64,000 nucleotides of DNA from assembly GCF_000026945.1 (NCBI RefSeq), contig NC_012864.1, forward strand, positions 1-64,000, given 5' to 3'. The position numbers and the translations under genes are program-made. Positions 38,663-51,052 of this stretch are shown here, piece after piece. The stretch is from Candida dubliniensis CD36 (Eukaryota > Ascomycota > Pichiomycetes > Serinales > Debaryomycetaceae). Position 1 is the first letter of the stretch. Every line of letters begins with the position of its first letter. The notes beneath the pieces were generated by a model that ran no database searches, had not been told where the DNA came from, and saw only the letters and a program-made list of their open reading frames with translations.

Positions 38663-41600
38663 TTATTCGTATTGTTCCCAATTGTCTAAAATATTCTTGA
38701 TCTTTTCCGATTTGGTCAATTCGTATACTGATTGGAAGTATTCTTTAGTCAACTCAAATGGTTTAGCAGTCAAGTTAGGTATGTATTTGCCAATCAAATC
38801 TTGAGGCTTGACTGATGATTTTGGAATCTTCTTACACAAGAATCTTTGGAATGGTTTGACTCCTGACATCAAGTATGACGAATGGAATGGAACAGAAATA
38901 CCCTTCAATGGAATAACAGCAAATCCTCTTTCCAATTCAATAGGTTGTGGTTTGGCCAAAGACTTGGCAGCAACTTCGTCAACAATCTCATACAAGTGTT
39001 CCTTAACCTTGTCAATGCTCATCTGTTCTTGTAACTTGACAATATCAATCTTGTTAATCTTCAACACATTCAAAACGTTGGTCAAAGTATCCAATGCTCT
39101 CAAGTCACCAGCAGCAACATACTGTTGATTCTCAACATTGTAGTTAACAATCTCCAATAACCATTTGGTCTTGTTAGCAACTTCATCAACAACAAATCTC
39201 AATGCACTATCGTCAAATGTAGCGCTAACTCTGCTTGGGTTGACAGCCACCATACCATAGTTGGATCTACCCAATTCATCTCTTGGAACAGCAACTTGCA
39301 TAGTCATACCTCTGTAAAACACAACATCCACCAAAGACTCAATAGGCATGACATTAGCCAATGACGATAAAGCAGAATACTCACCAAGAGAGTGACCAGC
39401 AAACATAATATCAGATGGAATCAACCCCTTGGACTTGATATCTTCATAAGCAGCCTTTTCCATTAAAGTCAAAGCCGGTTGAGTAAATTGAGTGGCTGAC
39501 AACAAACCAGTTGGAGAAACAAATGTGTAGGAAGTAGTAGTTTCATCAATATCCTTGAAAATCTTTTCTGATTTCAAAGCACCATCTTCACCAATGGTTT
39601 CAAACATCATACCAATATAGTTATCTCTGATAGCTCTACCTTTAGCACCGCCAAAATGGATAGTTAATTCATTTGGATTGTTTTGAACAATATCCAAAAT
39701 AGAGAAACCATAATTGTTGACAAAATGTCTGTCAGCCTTATCCCACACTTCACGAGCAACTTCAGAAGAATTGTACAACTCCATACCCATACCTTGTTCT
39801 TGAGAACCTTGACCAGTGAAAACATAAGTTGTAGTTGGTTGTTCAATTTCAGCTTCACCAATCAAAACAGGAAGCTCGGTTTCGACATTTCTCGTTTCAA
39901 CCTTGATGATCTTACGTCCGTTGATCATACCAACATGTTCCATAGTAGTCTGCAAAGTATCATTTGGTAATACCATACCAACGAAATCACACTTGAATGC
40001 TCTAACTCTTGATGCAACATTATTAGCAGCCCATTCTTCAACCAATGCTCTGATCGAAGCAGACGAGTACATCCCATGGGTGATGGTACCTGGTAACTTG
40101 GCATAGGCAGCAAAAACTCTTGAAACGTGAATAGGATTGTAATCACCAGAAACAATAGCATAAGGTTCGTTGGTACCAGGAGCTTTCGAAGTCAACTCTT
40201 CACCAGAAGACAAAGGAATGGCATTTTCAAAAATAACCGATTCTTCAATGGTCTTACCATTTCTAGACAAGTAGTCGGTAACTGGGTTACCATATGAGGT
40301 ACCAGCTTCATAATCAACAGAACCAACTTGAATAACTTCTTTGGTAGGTAATTCTAAAAGCACTTGTCCAGTTGTTTTAATTGACGAATAAACGTTAGCA
40401 GACTTGAACTTGTAAGTGGATTCACATCTAAAGGTCAAAACATCAAACTCGATATCTTTTTCCAAATGGAACCATTCCTTAGACCTTAACACAGCAAGAT
40501 CCTTTGGGGACTTGAAGGCAACTTGAACAGGGGTTTCAGTAACTTTTTGGAACGTGTTGCAGTAGTCATTGTATTCACCACGGTACAAGAATTGAGAAGT
40601 AACTTCCATAACCGGTTTGTTTTCACGATAAATGGTACCAACAACCTCAACCAATTTCCCACTTGGTTGGTTCAAAACTGCTTTGATTTCAGCCTTGGTA
40701 GAAACAACATCGCCTTTCTTTAACGGAGCAGCACCTGGAATCATCTTGTAACCGTTGGATAAATGAACCAACTTCAACAAGTCACCATCAACACTCTTGG
40801 GGAAAATAGCCTTAATGATAGCCTTCCATCCAATAACAATAGCAAAATCCATTGGTGCTAAAGTAGCCTTACCAGGCCTGTCAACAAATGCATCACACTT
40901 GTTACCAATTGCATGAGTGAATTCACTAATAGTCTTGCTTGAAATGGTAATTTCATCTCCCAAAATAGCTTTTTCAACATTAATATCGTTAGAGTATGGA
41001 ACAGAAGATCCAAACCACAACTTCCAGTAAAATTCTTTGATTCTCTCGTTTCTATCTTCCATGATTTCCAAAATTGGTGCAAACCCATCGGCTGGGTTGT
41101 ACTTGTACAAAAATGGTAATGCCACAGGGTTAGAATCGGCAGTTCTATGTTCAATTAAAGACAATTGGATGGTGTTTGGCTTGATCAACTCAATTTCAAC
41201 AACTGGCAACAAGTCACCTTTAATGTTTTCAAAAGCAGTCAACTTCTTGGTTTCCTTGTCAATGGTAACCTTGGAATGTTTAACAGGAGTCAAGATATTA
41301 TGCAATGGGTTAGAAACGTGTTTAGACCCTTGAACAATTCTGTCAGTGGAAATAAATGCTTGTAACCAGTTCAACTCGGTTCCAGCCAATAAATCTAACC
41401 ATTCTTGTTTACCTGGGAGCTGCGAGTCAATCTCATAAACAACTTCTTTGCCTTTAGCGACATTAACACAACCACTGGATGCACTTGCGGCTTTCTTTCC
41501 ACCAAAATATTCAACAACAGGAATCTTGGATTCGTCTCCAGAGTATTCTTCTTTGATTAATCTGGCAATGTGACCTTCGTGTATTGAGTTCAAAATATCA

Positions 41601-44600
41601 CCAATTGGTTCATCTACCTTGGTAGTAAATTGCGAAGCAACAGGACCATGCAAAATACAGGTTCTTTGAACATCTTCATCAACAACACTTTCCAAATCTT
41701 CAGATTGCCAAAGTGAATCTTTTTTGAAAAAGAACTCAAATCTTTCATCCAACACCGGAACAAATGGGACTGGTTTCTGTGCTGGTCTGGCAGCCAACAT
41801 CAAAAAGTGATCACAATCTTCTTCAGAAATCAATTGTTTACCTGCTTGAGGGAATTTTGCAAAGAAATCAACAGTAAACTGTTCTGGTTCGTTCAATTGG
41901 TTAAAGTTCTGCAACAATGAAACTGTACCGGTACTGCTGGTAAATCTTTCTTCAACTCTTCTTAAAAAGTCACCATACAAGTTTCTCAACGAAACATCAA
42001 TCCATCTGTGAGACTTCTTAACATACATCAATTCAACCAATCTATTGGCAACTTCCTTGTAAGTCATTTCCTGCAAGTCACAAACACCATTGGCGTTTAT
42101 ACCAAACCATGGCTTTTGGAAATCATTGTTCAACTTTTTAATGATATGATCTCTCTTCTTGTTCAAGGCCTCTAACAACTTATTCTTTGGCAAGTTGAAA
42201 ATAGTATCGTCCAATTCCTTCCAGAACATAACACCTCTAGTGGCAATCTTATGAATAGGTTCTCCCATTTCCGATCTAACAGTGATGATACCACCAGTTG
42301 GTTTCTTATAGGTTTGTTCCCATTGTTGGTCTGGAACACCTTTACATTCAACAATCAATTTCTTAGCTGCCAACGAAGTGTGAGATTCCTTCGATGTCAT
42401 CACCCTTGAACCAAACAAAACACCATCAAAAGGCATTGGAGGATAGTTGAATTTTTCAGACCAGTAACCACTCAAGTATGGATAAGTGTCTTCGTCTGAA
42501 CCAAAACCTGAACCAGCAACTAAAATAATGTTTGAACATCTTCTGATCTTGGAGTACATCTGAATAATTGGTTGATGGAAATCTTCAAATGAATGGTGAC
42601 CACCACCTCTTCCACCAGTCCATTGCATAACAATTGGGAATGTTGGGTGGGCCTTGGCAATAGCAATAACTTGACTAATGGCATCAACTGAACCTGGTTT
42701 CAAGCCCAAATGCGTCAATCCCAAGTCTTCAATATATTCAGTGGCAACTTCAATAGATGGAACACCAGCACCAATAGTCAATGATTGAATTGGATAACCT
42801 TTTTCTCTTAAATCTTTGATCAATGGAATACCCCATTGCAACATAAATGGGTTAACATAGATCAAGTTGATCCCTAAACCATAACCTGGCTTGATTCTAG
42901 AAACAATTTCGTCAATTGCCTTGGTCATCATAACTGGAGAGAAATAACCACCACCGGCTAATTCAATATGGTAGCCAGCATTTAAAGCAGCACTAACAAT
43001 ATCGGTGTTGACAGTAGTTGGAGTCATACCAGCAACCATTAAAGGAGCTCTACCTAACAATTGCGAAAACTTGGTCTTCACGTAAATCTTGCCTTCTGAG
43101 TTTTTAACCAAAGTTGGTCTCAACTCTTTCAACCAATCTGGTGCCCATTTAATGGCTTTGTCAGCAGAAGTTTGGAAAATTTCATGTTTAAAACCATACT
43201 CATCATCAATAGGATTGGAGTCAAGAGTGCCAGCAAGAATAATTCTCGCACCAGTACCCTCCTTATTTCTGTGAGTCAAAACACCCAATCCAGAAACACC
43301 ACCTGGGCCAAAATCTAAAATATGAGTAGCCTTGTGGTTGGTGGCCTCTTCCCAATGAACTGGCAATTCAGTAATCAACTTGACAACACGATCAATAATT
43401 GGTTCCTTGATTCCTTGAAAGTCCGAACCGTCAAAAGTGTCGTACACTGGGATTTTTAATCCTTCAAAAACCAACCCATGTTCCTTGACATCATCCAAAA
43501 TCAACTCAGTGGCGTCAGCTAATAAATGGGAATGGAATGGAGCAAATATTGGTAAGAATCTGTTGGAGCATTTCAACTTACGTTCACTGAATGGGACACG
43601 TGATTGGTCTAAGCCCATTGGTGCCTTTTGGTTTCTTAAATTCAAGTTGAACCCATAAAGAGATTCTGGTGGACCCGAAAGAACCAAGTTTCTAGCACCG
43701 TTTATCAAACTGATGGCAATGTGTTTTTCCTTAGGCAAATGTGAGTTGGTTTGTTCAATAAATTTTTCAACTTGTTTGATGGACAAATCTCTAACCGACA
43801 ACATTGGAGATGGTCTACCTTCTCCGTTATCCAATGAGTCCTGCAACATAGTAGGTGGCAATGAAGTTCTTGGGTAGGTGCTCAAACATCTAGAACCAAT
43901 GAAAAGCAACAATGACACGGCTGTCAATGAATTCTTTAAAAATGAATCCCAGGAATCGGATGCAGCAATAGTGACAGCGGTAACTAAACCTTGTGAATGA
44001 CCAGTAGACCATCTCAAGGAATTTCTAAATTCGCCTGGCGTCAAACCAAGAACTTTGCAAGTAATAGTGTAATGACACAATTGGATAACACAAATCACTG
44101 GACAACTCACTGGAACCGATAACAAATAATCCTGGTCAGGGGTAGTTTCAGGATGTTTCAACCACGACAAGATGTTCAAACCTTGAGTATAGATTTTGTC
44201 AAATGATGGGTGCAATTGGTTCAATTTTTCAGCAATGCACACAAGGAGATCTTCAATTAAACCTTGGTATAAGGTGTACAATTCACGCAATTCTTCAAAG
44301 TAGTCGTCTGTATTACCTTGACCACCAAATATAGCAGCTAACTTGGCATCATGTTTGCAGTGGTACAATAAGTTGGATTCTACTTTGTTGATAGACTTGA
44401 CAGCTTTGTAGTAATTCTTGACAATATTTTCCTTGACTTTAGCAATGGTGGTTGGGTATGTTTCGTCGTCTAACAATTTAACGGCAAAGGAATGAATATT
44501 GTCATTGTTGTTGTCCAAAAAGCGCGATTCGAAATCTTTCAATGATAATTCGACAATTTGTGGGAATTGGGCATTACTAATGAACCCAATAAATTTACCA

Positions 44601-44776
44601 TACAATTCAGCAGGACTGGATGGTTCGTCATCACCAGCAAAACCTTCAGTTGGCTCGGGTAATGTCTTTATAAATTCATCTTTTAATTGTGAATAGTTAA
44701 AAAATAAGTCATTTGGTACCAATAAAGTATGTTCAATTGAACCGTGATTTAATTGAAAAGGTCTATGAGTCGACAT
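38663..44776 (-). CDS. FAS1: Fatty acid synthase subunit beta
   Basis: 2037 residues, exactly the length I recall for C. albicans Fas1. Cytosolic alpha6-beta6 type I synthase. Order: acetyl transferase with GHSQG (active Ser261, motif 259-263), FMN-type enoyl reductase with [12 protein letters not shown] and [12 protein letters not shown], a central linker, MaoC-like dehydratase ([20 protein letters not shown] and [11 protein letters not shown]), and the C-terminal malonyl/palmitoyl transferase with [13 protein letters not shown] and [10 protein letters not shown] (Ser1796, motif 1794-1798). No frame breaks. The upstream 1.1 kb (44777-45885) is its promoter together with the 3' flank of BDF1; TATATATA lies at 44956 and AATTTT at 44925-44930. 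Confidence 0.97.
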   Translation of the reverse strand: MSTHRPFQLNHGSIEHTLLVPNDLFFNYSQLKDEFIKTLPEPTEGFAGDDEPSSPAELYGKFIGFISNAQFPQIVELSLKDFESRFLDNNNDNIHSFAVKLLDDETYPTTIAKVKENIVKNYYKAVKSINKVESNLLYHCKHDAKLAAIFGGQGNTDDYFEELRELYTLYQGLIEDLLVCIAEKLNQLHPSFDKIYTQGLNILSWLKHPETTPDQDYLLSVPVSCPVICVIQLCHYTITCKVLGLTPGEFRNSLRWSTGHSQGLVTAVTIAASDSWDSFLKNSLTAVSLLLFIGSRCLSTYPRTSLPPTMLQDSLDNGEGRPSPMLSVRDLSIKQVEKFIEQTNSHLPKEKHIAISLINGARNLVLSGPPESLYGFNLNLRNQKAPMGLDQSRVPFSERKLKCSNRFLPIFAPFHSHLLADATELILDDVKEHGLVFEGLKIPVYDTFDGSDFQGIKEPIIDRVVKLITELPVHWEEATNHKATHILDFGPGGVSGLGVLTHRNKEGTGARIILAGTLDSNPIDDEYGFKHEIFQTSADKAIKWAPDWLKELRPTLVKNSEGKIYVKTKFSQLLGRAPLMVAGMTPTTVNTDIVSAALNAGYHIELAGGGYFSPVMMTKAIDEIVSRIKPGYGLGINLIYVNPFMLQWGIPLIKDLREKGYPIQSLTIGAGVPSIEVATEYIEDLGLTHLGLKPGSVDAISQVIAIAKAHPTFPIVMQWTGGRGGGHHSFEDFHQPIIQMYSKIRRCSNIILVAGSGFGSDEDTYPYLSGYWSEKFNYPPMPFDGVLFGSRVMTSKESHTSLAAKKLIVECKGVPDQQWEQTYKKPTGGIITVRSEMGEPIHKIATRGVMFWKELDDTIFNLPKNKLLEALNKKRDHIIKKLNNDFQKPWFGINANGVCDLQEMTYKEVANRLVELMYVKKSHRWIDVSLRNLYGDFLRRVEERFTSSTGTVSLLQNFNQLNEPEQFTVDFFAKFPQAGKQLISEEDCDHFLMLAARPAQKPVPFVPVLDERFEFFFKKDSLWQSEDLESVVDEDVQRTCILHGPVASQFTTKVDEPIGDILNSIHEGHIARLIKEEYSGDESKIPVVEYFGGKKAASASSGCVNVAKGKEVVYEIDSQLPGKQEWLDLLAGTELNWLQAFISTDRIVQGSKHVSNPLHNILTPVKHSKVTIDKETKKLTAFENIKGDLLPVVEIELIKPNTIQLSLIEHRTADSNPVALPFLYKYNPADGFAPILEIMEDRNERIKEFYWKLWFGSSVPYSNDINVEKAILGDEITISSKTISEFTHAIGNKCDAFVDRPGKATLAPMDFAIVIGWKAIIKAIFPKSVDGDLLKLVHLSNGYKMIPGAAPLKKGDVVSTKAEIKAVLNQPSGKLVEVVGTIYRENKPVMEVTSQFLYRGEYNDYCNTFQKVTETPVQVAFKSPKDLAVLRSKEWFHLEKDIEFDVLTFRCESTYKFKSANVYSSIKTTGQVLLELPTKEVIQVGSVDYEAGTSYGNPVTDYLSRNGKTIEESVIFENAIPLSSGEELTSKAPGTNEPYAIVSGDYNPIHVSRVFAAYAKLPGTITHGMYSSASIRALVEEWAANNVASRVRAFKCDFVGMVLPNDTLQTTMEHVGMINGRKIIKVETRNVETELPVLIGEAEIEQPTTTYVFTGQGSQEQGMGMELYNSSEVAREVWDKADRHFVNNYGFSILDIVQNNPNELTIHFGGAKGRAIRDNYIGMMFETIGEDGALKSEKIFKDIDETTTSYTFVSPTGLLSATQFTQPALTLMEKAAYEDIKSKGLIPSDIMFAGHSLGEYSALSSLANVMPIESLVDVVFYRGMTMQVAVPRDELGRSNYGMVAVNPSRVSATFDDSALRFVVDEVANKTKWLLEIVNYNVENQQYVAAGDLRALDTLTNVLNVLKINKIDIVKLQEQMSIDKVKEHLYEIVDEVAAKSLAKPQPIELERGFAVIPLKGISVPFHSSYLMSGVKPFQRFLCKKIPKSSVKPQDLIGKYIPNLTAKPFELTKEYFQSVYELTKSEKIKNILDNWEQYE

Positions 44777-45885
44777 TGTGTATTATGAAAATAGGATAAA
44801 TTATGGGGGGGTGGTGTGAAAGATTGTACCTCAGATCTTAAATAATCTATAAAGGGAAAAGCCAAAGTAGAAAACAGAAATTGAAATTGAAATCAAAGAA
44901 AAGAAACAACTAAAGAGAAAAAAAAATTTTCAAACAAAGGGATATATTGGTTTTATATATATCATTTTCTAATTTGCAGAATACTGGCAGAGCCTTTGTT
45001 GATGGTGCGTGTTTAATTTTTCAAAAAAAAAAATTGTTGGCATGATGTTTAATGTTGGGAGCACAAAAACTTGCGAGTCTCATTTCCAATATTGTAAACC
45101 AAACTTTCTCGTTCTAACCCATACTGTGTGAAAAGGAGTCCAGATGTAATATATTATTTTTTGGGCTACTCCGTGCTGTGCCAAGAGTAATCAATCCCAC
45201 AATACTAACACCAACTACACAATAACCAAGGGTTCAAAAACAATGTGTATGGTAATTTTTTTTTTTTTTGGTATTATTTGATTTTTTGCAACTAAGTGTA
45301 ATTATTTCTCGTATAAACACCTTTTAACCTTTTAAGTTGATTCTTGATCGGTGGTTTTCCTTTTTTTTTTTTTTTTTGTTGGAATCTTCGGAGTTCAAAA
45401 GTTGTAAAAAAAAATTCTGGTTAGGTTAATTATAGGAAATCTCCTATATGCAGGTTAGTCCCAACAGTTTTTTAAATGTTGGCAATTTCAATTTGTTACT
45501 ATTTTTATTGGATGTATTGCCACGACCGTGTGTATTGGGTTTACCACGCCCCCTAAAACCAGGGTTTGGTCTACAGCTGTTCAACAAGTTGTTGTAATGC
45601 TATTGGTAAGCAAAGATGTACCTAATACTGGTGTTTAAGATTTCTCTCCGCACAATCAACTAACATTCGTTACAGGATCTCGTTTCAGTTGATACACGCG
45701 TATTTTTTTTTGGTGATATTTTGCAACAAAACTTAGTCAAAATTAATTTGTTAACCCAATAAAATATGTACATAAAAAAATATCAAGTATATATAATACA
45801 AAATATATATAAAAAATAATACATTCAAAACTTAAAAAAAAAAGGGAAAGAAATTTGGGAGTTTCATAAACATTATTTTGTTTCA
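44777..45885. other. Long FAS1 upstream region
   Basis: 1.1 kb with no credible gene, between FAS1 (start) and BDF1 (end), both on the minus strand. It is AT-rich with several poly(T) runs, a TATATATAT stretch near 44954 and the GC-rich word CCACGCCCCCTAAAACCAGG near 45546-45565, which holds a CCCCT stress-type element. No E-box CACGTG and no tRNA were seen. Such a long spacer in a compact region suggests complex control of FAS1. Confidence 0.5.
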
Positions 45886-48051
45886 TTATTCTTCTTCTGA
45901 ACTTTCTGACGATGCCTCATCTTCAGAAGACTCTTCTTGGTTCACAACATTCATAAATCCATTACCAGACCCTTGTTGACCATTTACCCCTTCATCAAAC
46001 AACGCAAGCTGGCTTCTCAAATGTGCTAGCTCATCCAAATTGTTATTTGCAATAGGCTTCTTCTTCTTGCCAGCAGAATTTTTCAATGCTTTGTCACCAA
46101 ACAAAAAGTCGTACAACTTTAATACTGTACGATCCTCCAATTGGTCCATGTCTAATTCTACTTCGTCATCGTTACTGATTTGAACGTCATCCTGAATTAT
46201 CTTGATCAATGCATTTAATTTCTTGTCTGACAAATTAGGAACCATTTCTGAAACTTGCTTTTTCATCTCATAAGTAACCACTGGCTGAGGTGGAGTCAAT
46301 TTTGGTGGTTCTGGTGGTGCTTGTACTTGATGATGATGATGACTGTCCTTTGCATGTTTTGCCTTAGAGGCTCTTCGCTTACCCTTTTGTTGTTTCTTCT
46401 TCTTTCTGGCAGCTTGTTGCTCTCTCAATCTCTTCAAATGCTCTTTTTTCAATTCGTCCAATTCTTTTCTCATTCTGATAATCTGGTTCTCCATAACTTG
46501 GATTGCAGGGATTTCTGAAAGCATGGCTTCGCTAATTTCAACATTGTCTTCCTCTTCACTACTATAATCCCGGTCACTAACATCTGAATTCTGTGGAGTT
46601 GGTTCAGGAACCGGTTTGCTTGCCCATTTCTTGTCAAACACAGCCTCCAATCGGTGTCCCATCATATTAACATCAGTGCCTTCAGGGTTGAAAAGGTAAC
46701 AGTTTTTAAACACCAATCTCACATCTTTCTCAAAATCATCGGCATTTTCATACTCGTTGTTTGCTAACTTGGACTGAATAGTTCCTAAATCCATTGGATG
46801 CTTCACTATTTCATTGTAGTTAGGTATATTCAAAGCGACTGTATCTACGGGTGCCAAAAACGGAAAGTTATAATTGTAATGCTTTTTAGACATAAGCTCT
46901 TTTATTGTCTGATTACAGAACCTTAATTCTGCTGCAACTTTTTTGTTCTTTGGCTTGGTCTCGTATGGCAATTCTTTTGATTTAGGTGGATGGATAGTTC
47001 TCTTTGGTCTGGCAGCAGCTACTGAATCTCGGTGTTGATGATGATGCAGGGATGAAGATTCTGTAGTGGCTTTTCTCTTGTTTGTATTGGGTGAAGTAGC
47101 AGCAGAGGCAGCTTCAGCAGCGTTAGTTCCTACTGGCAATTCTTTCGGTGGCACCTTGACCATAAGCTTTTCAAATTGTGCTTGAATATTCATCGCCATT
47201 TTCGATATACCAGCTGCTTCTCCATTGAATTTCTTACAATTCTTCACCATAAGGTTAAAGTCATCAACAACTTGTGAAACATTCTCGTATGCCTTCAAGT
47301 TGATCTTACGCTCAATAGTAGACAAATCCATTGGTCTGGGAATATAATTGTAGTAGAATGGGACATTCAATTTGACAGTGTCGACTGGATGCAAAAATGG
47401 AACTGCTTCTCTATTTCTCTTCACAGCCTTGATGGTATTTAACACAAACTTGGCTTGGTGTGGTGGTAGTGGATGTTCTGGTAAATTGTTCATATCTGGT
47501 TCTTGAGGTGGTTTCGGTGCAGGTTCTGTAAAGACTGGTGGCTTTGGTGGATCAATTTCTTTAATATCTGGTTCCTCACTTTCGTGAGGGTTTTCCTGTG
47601 GTACGTCTTGAGGCGTCTCTTGTGGTGCATCTTGGGGTTTCTCTTGTGGTGCATCTTCTTGAGGTTTCTCTTGCGGTGCTTCCTCTTGAGGTTTTTCTTG
47701 TGCTGCGTCTTCAGAAATACCATTATTTGTAGCAATTTCCTGATCTTCATTTATTGGCGATCCACTTTCAAGGGCAGTTTGACCAACATTAGATTCTTCT
47801 TCCACCTTTTGTTTCTTACTCTCTGGCTCAGTGTTGCTATCTATCTCATCGTCTAATTGTCTCTTCTCAGGAGTAGGAGATGGATTAGGAGGTGAAAGCG
47901 GTTCTTGGTGTGAACTTTGTTGATTACTATCGCTATCTTGAGAGAAAACATTATTGCCAATAGTTTTGTCATCAGCATTCATCTTGTTAACAAAACTTTC
48001 AGTAGATGGAGTTTGTACAGGAGTGTTAGTTTCGGGAAATGTTTCAGACAT
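45886..48051 (-). CDS. BDF1: BET-family bromodomain protein Bdf1
   Basis: 721 residues. Reads acetylated histone H4 and helps place TFIID and SWR1. Visible: an N-terminal Gln/Glu/Pro-rich region with about five degenerate copies of QEKPQ(E)(D)AP at roughly residues 117-155; bromodomain 1 from about 195 to 300 (FLHPVDTVKLNVPFYYNYIP, RPMDLSTIERKI); bromodomain 2 from about 373 to 480 (FPFLAPVDTVALNIPNYNEI, HPMDLGTIQSKL, VFKNCYLFNPEGTDVN); a Lys-rich coiled segment; the ET domain near 590-660 (MVPNLSDKKLNALIKIIQDD); and an acidic Ser-rich tail (EESSEDEASSESSEEE). Both bromodomains keep the acetyl-lysine Asn. Confidence 0.95.
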   Translation of the reverse strand: MSETFPETNTPVQTPSTESFVNKMNADDKTIGNNVFSQDSDSNQQSSHQEPLSPPNPSPTPEKRQLDDEIDSNTEPESKKQKVEEESNVGQTALESGSPINEDQEIATNNGISEDAAQEKPQEEAPQEKPQEDAPQEKPQDAPQETPQDVPQENPHESEEPDIKEIDPPKPPVFTEPAPKPPQEPDMNNLPEHPLPPHQAKFVLNTIKAVKRNREAVPFLHPVDTVKLNVPFYYNYIPRPMDLSTIERKINLKAYENVSQVVDDFNLMVKNCKKFNGEAAGISKMAMNIQAQFEKLMVKVPPKELPVGTNAAEAASAATSPNTNKRKATTESSSLHHHQHRDSVAAARPKRTIHPPKSKELPYETKPKNKKVAAELRFCNQTIKELMSKKHYNYNFPFLAPVDTVALNIPNYNEIVKHPMDLGTIQSKLANNEYENADDFEKDVRLVFKNCYLFNPEGTDVNMMGHRLEAVFDKKWASKPVPEPTPQNSDVSDRDYSSEEEDNVEISEAMLSEIPAIQVMENQIIRMRKELDELKKEHLKRLREQQAARKKKKQQKGKRRASKAKHAKDSHHHHQVQAPPEPPKLTPPQPVVTYEMKKQVSEMVPNLSDKKLNALIKIIQDDVQISNDDEVELDMDQLEDRTVLKLYDFLFGDKALKNSAGKKKKPIANNNLDELAHLRSQLALFDEGVNGQQGSGNGFMNVVNQEESSEDEASSESSEEE

Positions 48052-49006
48052 TACTGATAATACTTGTAGTTTAATATTTTCTTGAAGAGCAAAGATTGTG
48101 GATGTAAATGTAATAAACTTGGATTAAGATTGTTCTCTGTCCCTTGTGAATTGGATTAAAAAAAAAAAAAATTAAAACCTGGGAACAAAAAGAAAAAGAA
48201 TAGAATGATAACCAAACCCCAGTTTTATGAAAAGGGAATTTTCTAAATTATTAATTATAGAATATAAAAGGAAGGCAAAAAAAAAAAAAGGGGAAAGAAA
48301 AAAAAATTGTACAAACAGAAAATCCGAAAAAATCAAAAAATAGAGAAAAAAAAAGTGCGAAATTTTCAACTGTATTTATAGTTTGTTAAAAAATGGTTCA
48401 TCAATCGAGAAGAGAGAGGAACTGTTCAACTCCTGGGTTGTGGTACACGACTCGCCACTTTATATTATTGATAGCATTCTTAACAAGAGAGAGAGAAAAA
48501 AAAAATCCCTTACAATCTTTATATTTTTTTTTTTTATCTTTTTCGCCTTTCATCAACCAGCCTTCGTCAGTTTCATTATATTCACTAAATATTTGAAATG
48601 TGATTTATTTATTTATTTGTTTATTTTTTTTTTTTTTACTTTTAGACTATTCCCATTATCACCTGTATTTATTTAAGTCTATTTATTTTGAGTTTCGATC
48701 AACAAAAGTGTGTACATCCCTTTATTAGTCAGAAACAGTGGCATCTAGAAAGAACCTTTTTTTTTTTTGGCGTATGACTCAAAATGCTTTTTGAACATCT
48801 CACACGCACAGAAATTGGGTTGTAATAGCAAAATAGGGAAAATGCCAGCACATCAATTTCATTTTGTCACGTGAGCACACTTCTACAACAACGTCTCAAG
48901 AAAAAATTTGATATTTATACAAGTAATACATAATCTATTAGAAAAAGAAAGAATCCCCAAGGGAAAGGTACTTCCCCAGATATACAACACCATATTTGAT
49001 TGCATT
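48052..49006. other. BDF1 upstream region
   Basis: 955 bp without a credible gene between the start of BDF1 and the end of BRE1. It has several poly(A) and poly(T) blocks, an AGAGAGAGAG-rich stretch near 48408 and 48489, a (TTTA)n-like stretch near 48606-48630 and one palindromic E-box at 48867-48874. Open frames inside it begin with non-ATG codons or follow low-complexity DNA. Confidence 0.5.
48867..48874. promoter_or_regulatory. TCACGTGA, Cbf1-type site
   Basis: An 8-bp perfect palindrome containing CACGTG, preceded by G to give GTCACGTGA. In budding yeasts this is the high-affinity site for the bHLH factor Cbf1, which in C. albicans also controls ribosomal protein genes. It lies about 820 bp upstream of the BDF1 ATG and 130 bp beyond the end of BRE1, so its target is uncertain. 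Confidence 0.4.
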
Positions 49007-51052
49007 TTACAAGTGAATTGATAACAAGTCGTTAGCAGAAAATCCTCGATTGCAACTGGGACACCTTCTCAATCTGGCAGCCAACCTTTCCTGTGTACAT
49101 TTGGAACAAAATACATGACCACAAACTGTGATTGCTGTGTCCTTCCAATTCTTTGAACATACTGAACACTTGGCTATTGATCTTAAAGCCTCTAGCTGCT
49201 GCTCATCTTCTTGTAAAAGTGAATTGGTATTGTTTGTTTTGTATTTCTGTAAGATGTTCTCGGTGCTTTGCAATTGCTTCTGAAGCTTGACCAATTCAAG
49301 ATCTCGTTTCTTATTTGAGTCCTGCAAATCAGTATTCTCTTTCAAAGTAGATTCCAACTTGTTGTTTACTCTTTCGACTTCTTGTTGTAACGCACCCTGG
49401 GCAATAGTCAAAGTCTTCAATTCATCATGTAACTTCGAGTTTTCTGCTAGTGAGTTTTCCTTGATAATCCTAAAATCAACCAACTGATTGCTTAAAAGAT
49501 CAATTTTATTCAAATATTTCTTTTCCAAATCATTGAGGTTTTTAATTAAATCTTGTGATTTAGCAATTTGAATCTTCAACAACTTGTTTTCATTCGTTAA
49601 TGAATCCTTCACTCTCATGGCAGAAAAATATTTTTGGTCGGCTTTATTCTTCTCAATGGTTAGTTTTTTTGTCAAGTTTTCTTGATCAATCGAGCTAGTC
49701 AACTTTTTCAATGTGATTTCTCTTGTTTGTTTGAAAGCCAACTCGACTTCTTTAATTTCGTTATTCAATTGGCCAATCTTGTGAATCAATTCTTGTTGAG
49801 ATAAATCTTCAAGTTTAGCATCACCAGGTGTGCCAACAATGGCTTCTAATCTCTCCTCTGTCAATAGCTCAACCCTATTGGAAAGAACATTGTTTAGCTC
49901 CACTAAAGACTCGTTTGTCTTCTGATCTTGCAATTGACTGGTTAAAATGTTGTTTTTAGACAACAACTCGTCACGAGTGGTTCTGATTCTCACCAAATTG
50001 TTTTCGCTTTCATGTAGCTGCAGTTTCAATTTTTCGTTTTCTTCGATTATTTCACCTTCGATGACAGACTTTAAATCGTTTTGTTGTCTTTCCAAATCAT
50101 TTAAGCGTGATACATTACTTGAGTTAAGTTTGGTGAGTTTACCAATTTGTTCTTGCAATGATTGATTGTTTTTGACAATTTTTTTGTAGTAGATATTGTC
50201 TTCCAAATCCGACTCTTCCAAATTGTGTAGCTTATTGTCCAAATTCAATGACTTTTGAATTAAAGATTGGTTCTCTTTAGTAAGTTCTTCCACTTGTTGC
50301 ACAAGAAGTTGGTTAGCTGTTTTCAATTTATCCAATTCACATTTAAGATGATCTAGTTCTTCAGAATCCACTTGGGCATTCTTGTCATTTTCCTTGTGAT
50401 GTCCGTTTGGTTGTGGGTTCTCTTCTTTGGTGTTTGATTTCTCATCCTCCTCGGTTTTGATGTGTCTTTGTGAATCCAACCTCCTTAACGTCTTTGACTG
50501 AGCTCTCTCATACTCTTTGTTCAACTCAATTATTTTGGACTCTAATTCGTCGATTTTTGCACAAAGTGAACGCTTTTCTTCTAGAATCTGTTCGTTTTGG
50601 CGAGAAAGAAGAGCCAACTCTCCACACACCTTCTCGTACTTGTCGGAATCAAATGTCACTTTACTCGAAATTAAGTTCGATAACTTCTTTCGAATTAATT
50701 CAAGTCGTTCATCATCGTTTTTTGTAATAGCTAATAATAAATCGCTCGTTTCTTCACTGTTTAGTTCATCAAAAAGAGCAAGTATCTGCTCGTACCATCC
50801 AGTCAATACACAAACAATATGCTTCAGAGCATCTGATTCTCGTTGTAATCTTATTAACTCCAGACGCATAGACATCATCTGTTGCTTGTATTGTATCATC
50901 TGTCTCCAAATAGCTTCCTTTTGGAAATAGACTACGTCTGCCTGAGTCAATGGTCCTGACTCACTCAACTCCTGCATTGGTTTCAGCCTTTTGGCACGCG
51001 GTGAAGCTGAAGAATCTGAAGTAGACCTTTTCTTTTCGTTATCAACACCCAT
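49007..51052 (-). CDS. BRE1: E3 ubiquitin ligase Bre1 for histone H2B
   Basis: 681 residues from ATG at 51050-51052 (MGVDNEKKRSTS); the frame upstream begins only with TTG. Works with Rad6 to monoubiquitinate H2B. After a short basic head (SPRAKRLKPM, a likely nuclear signal) almost the entire protein is coiled coil, e.g. ELDHLKCELDKLKTANQLLV and SLIQKSLNLDNKLHNLEES. The C-terminal RING finger begins at Cys629: CSVC ... CGHVFC..C ... RRCPSCNRGF, a C3HC4 pattern. Length is close to the S. cerevisiae protein (700). 768 bp separate it from the divergent ROT2. Confidence 0.93.
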   Translation of the reverse strand: MGVDNEKKRSTSDSSASPRAKRLKPMQELSESGPLTQADVVYFQKEAIWRQMIQYKQQMMSMRLELIRLQRESDALKHIVCVLTGWYEQILALFDELNSEETSDLLLAITKNDDERLELIRKKLSNLISSKVTFDSDKYEKVCGELALLSRQNEQILEEKRSLCAKIDELESKIIELNKEYERAQSKTLRRLDSQRHIKTEEDEKSNTKEENPQPNGHHKENDKNAQVDSEELDHLKCELDKLKTANQLLVQQVEELTKENQSLIQKSLNLDNKLHNLEESDLEDNIYYKKIVKNNQSLQEQIGKLTKLNSSNVSRLNDLERQQNDLKSVIEGEIIEENEKLKLQLHESENNLVRIRTTRDELLSKNNILTSQLQDQKTNESLVELNNVLSNRVELLTEERLEAIVGTPGDAKLEDLSQQELIHKIGQLNNEIKEVELAFKQTREITLKKLTSSIDQENLTKKLTIEKNKADQKYFSAMRVKDSLTNENKLLKIQIAKSQDLIKNLNDLEKKYLNKIDLLSNQLVDFRIIKENSLAENSKLHDELKTLTIAQGALQQEVERVNNKLESTLKENTDLQDSNKKRDLELVKLQKQLQSTENILQKYKTNNTNSLLQEDEQQLEALRSIAKCSVCSKNWKDTAITVCGHVFCSKCTQERLAARLRRCPSCNRGFSANDLLSIHL

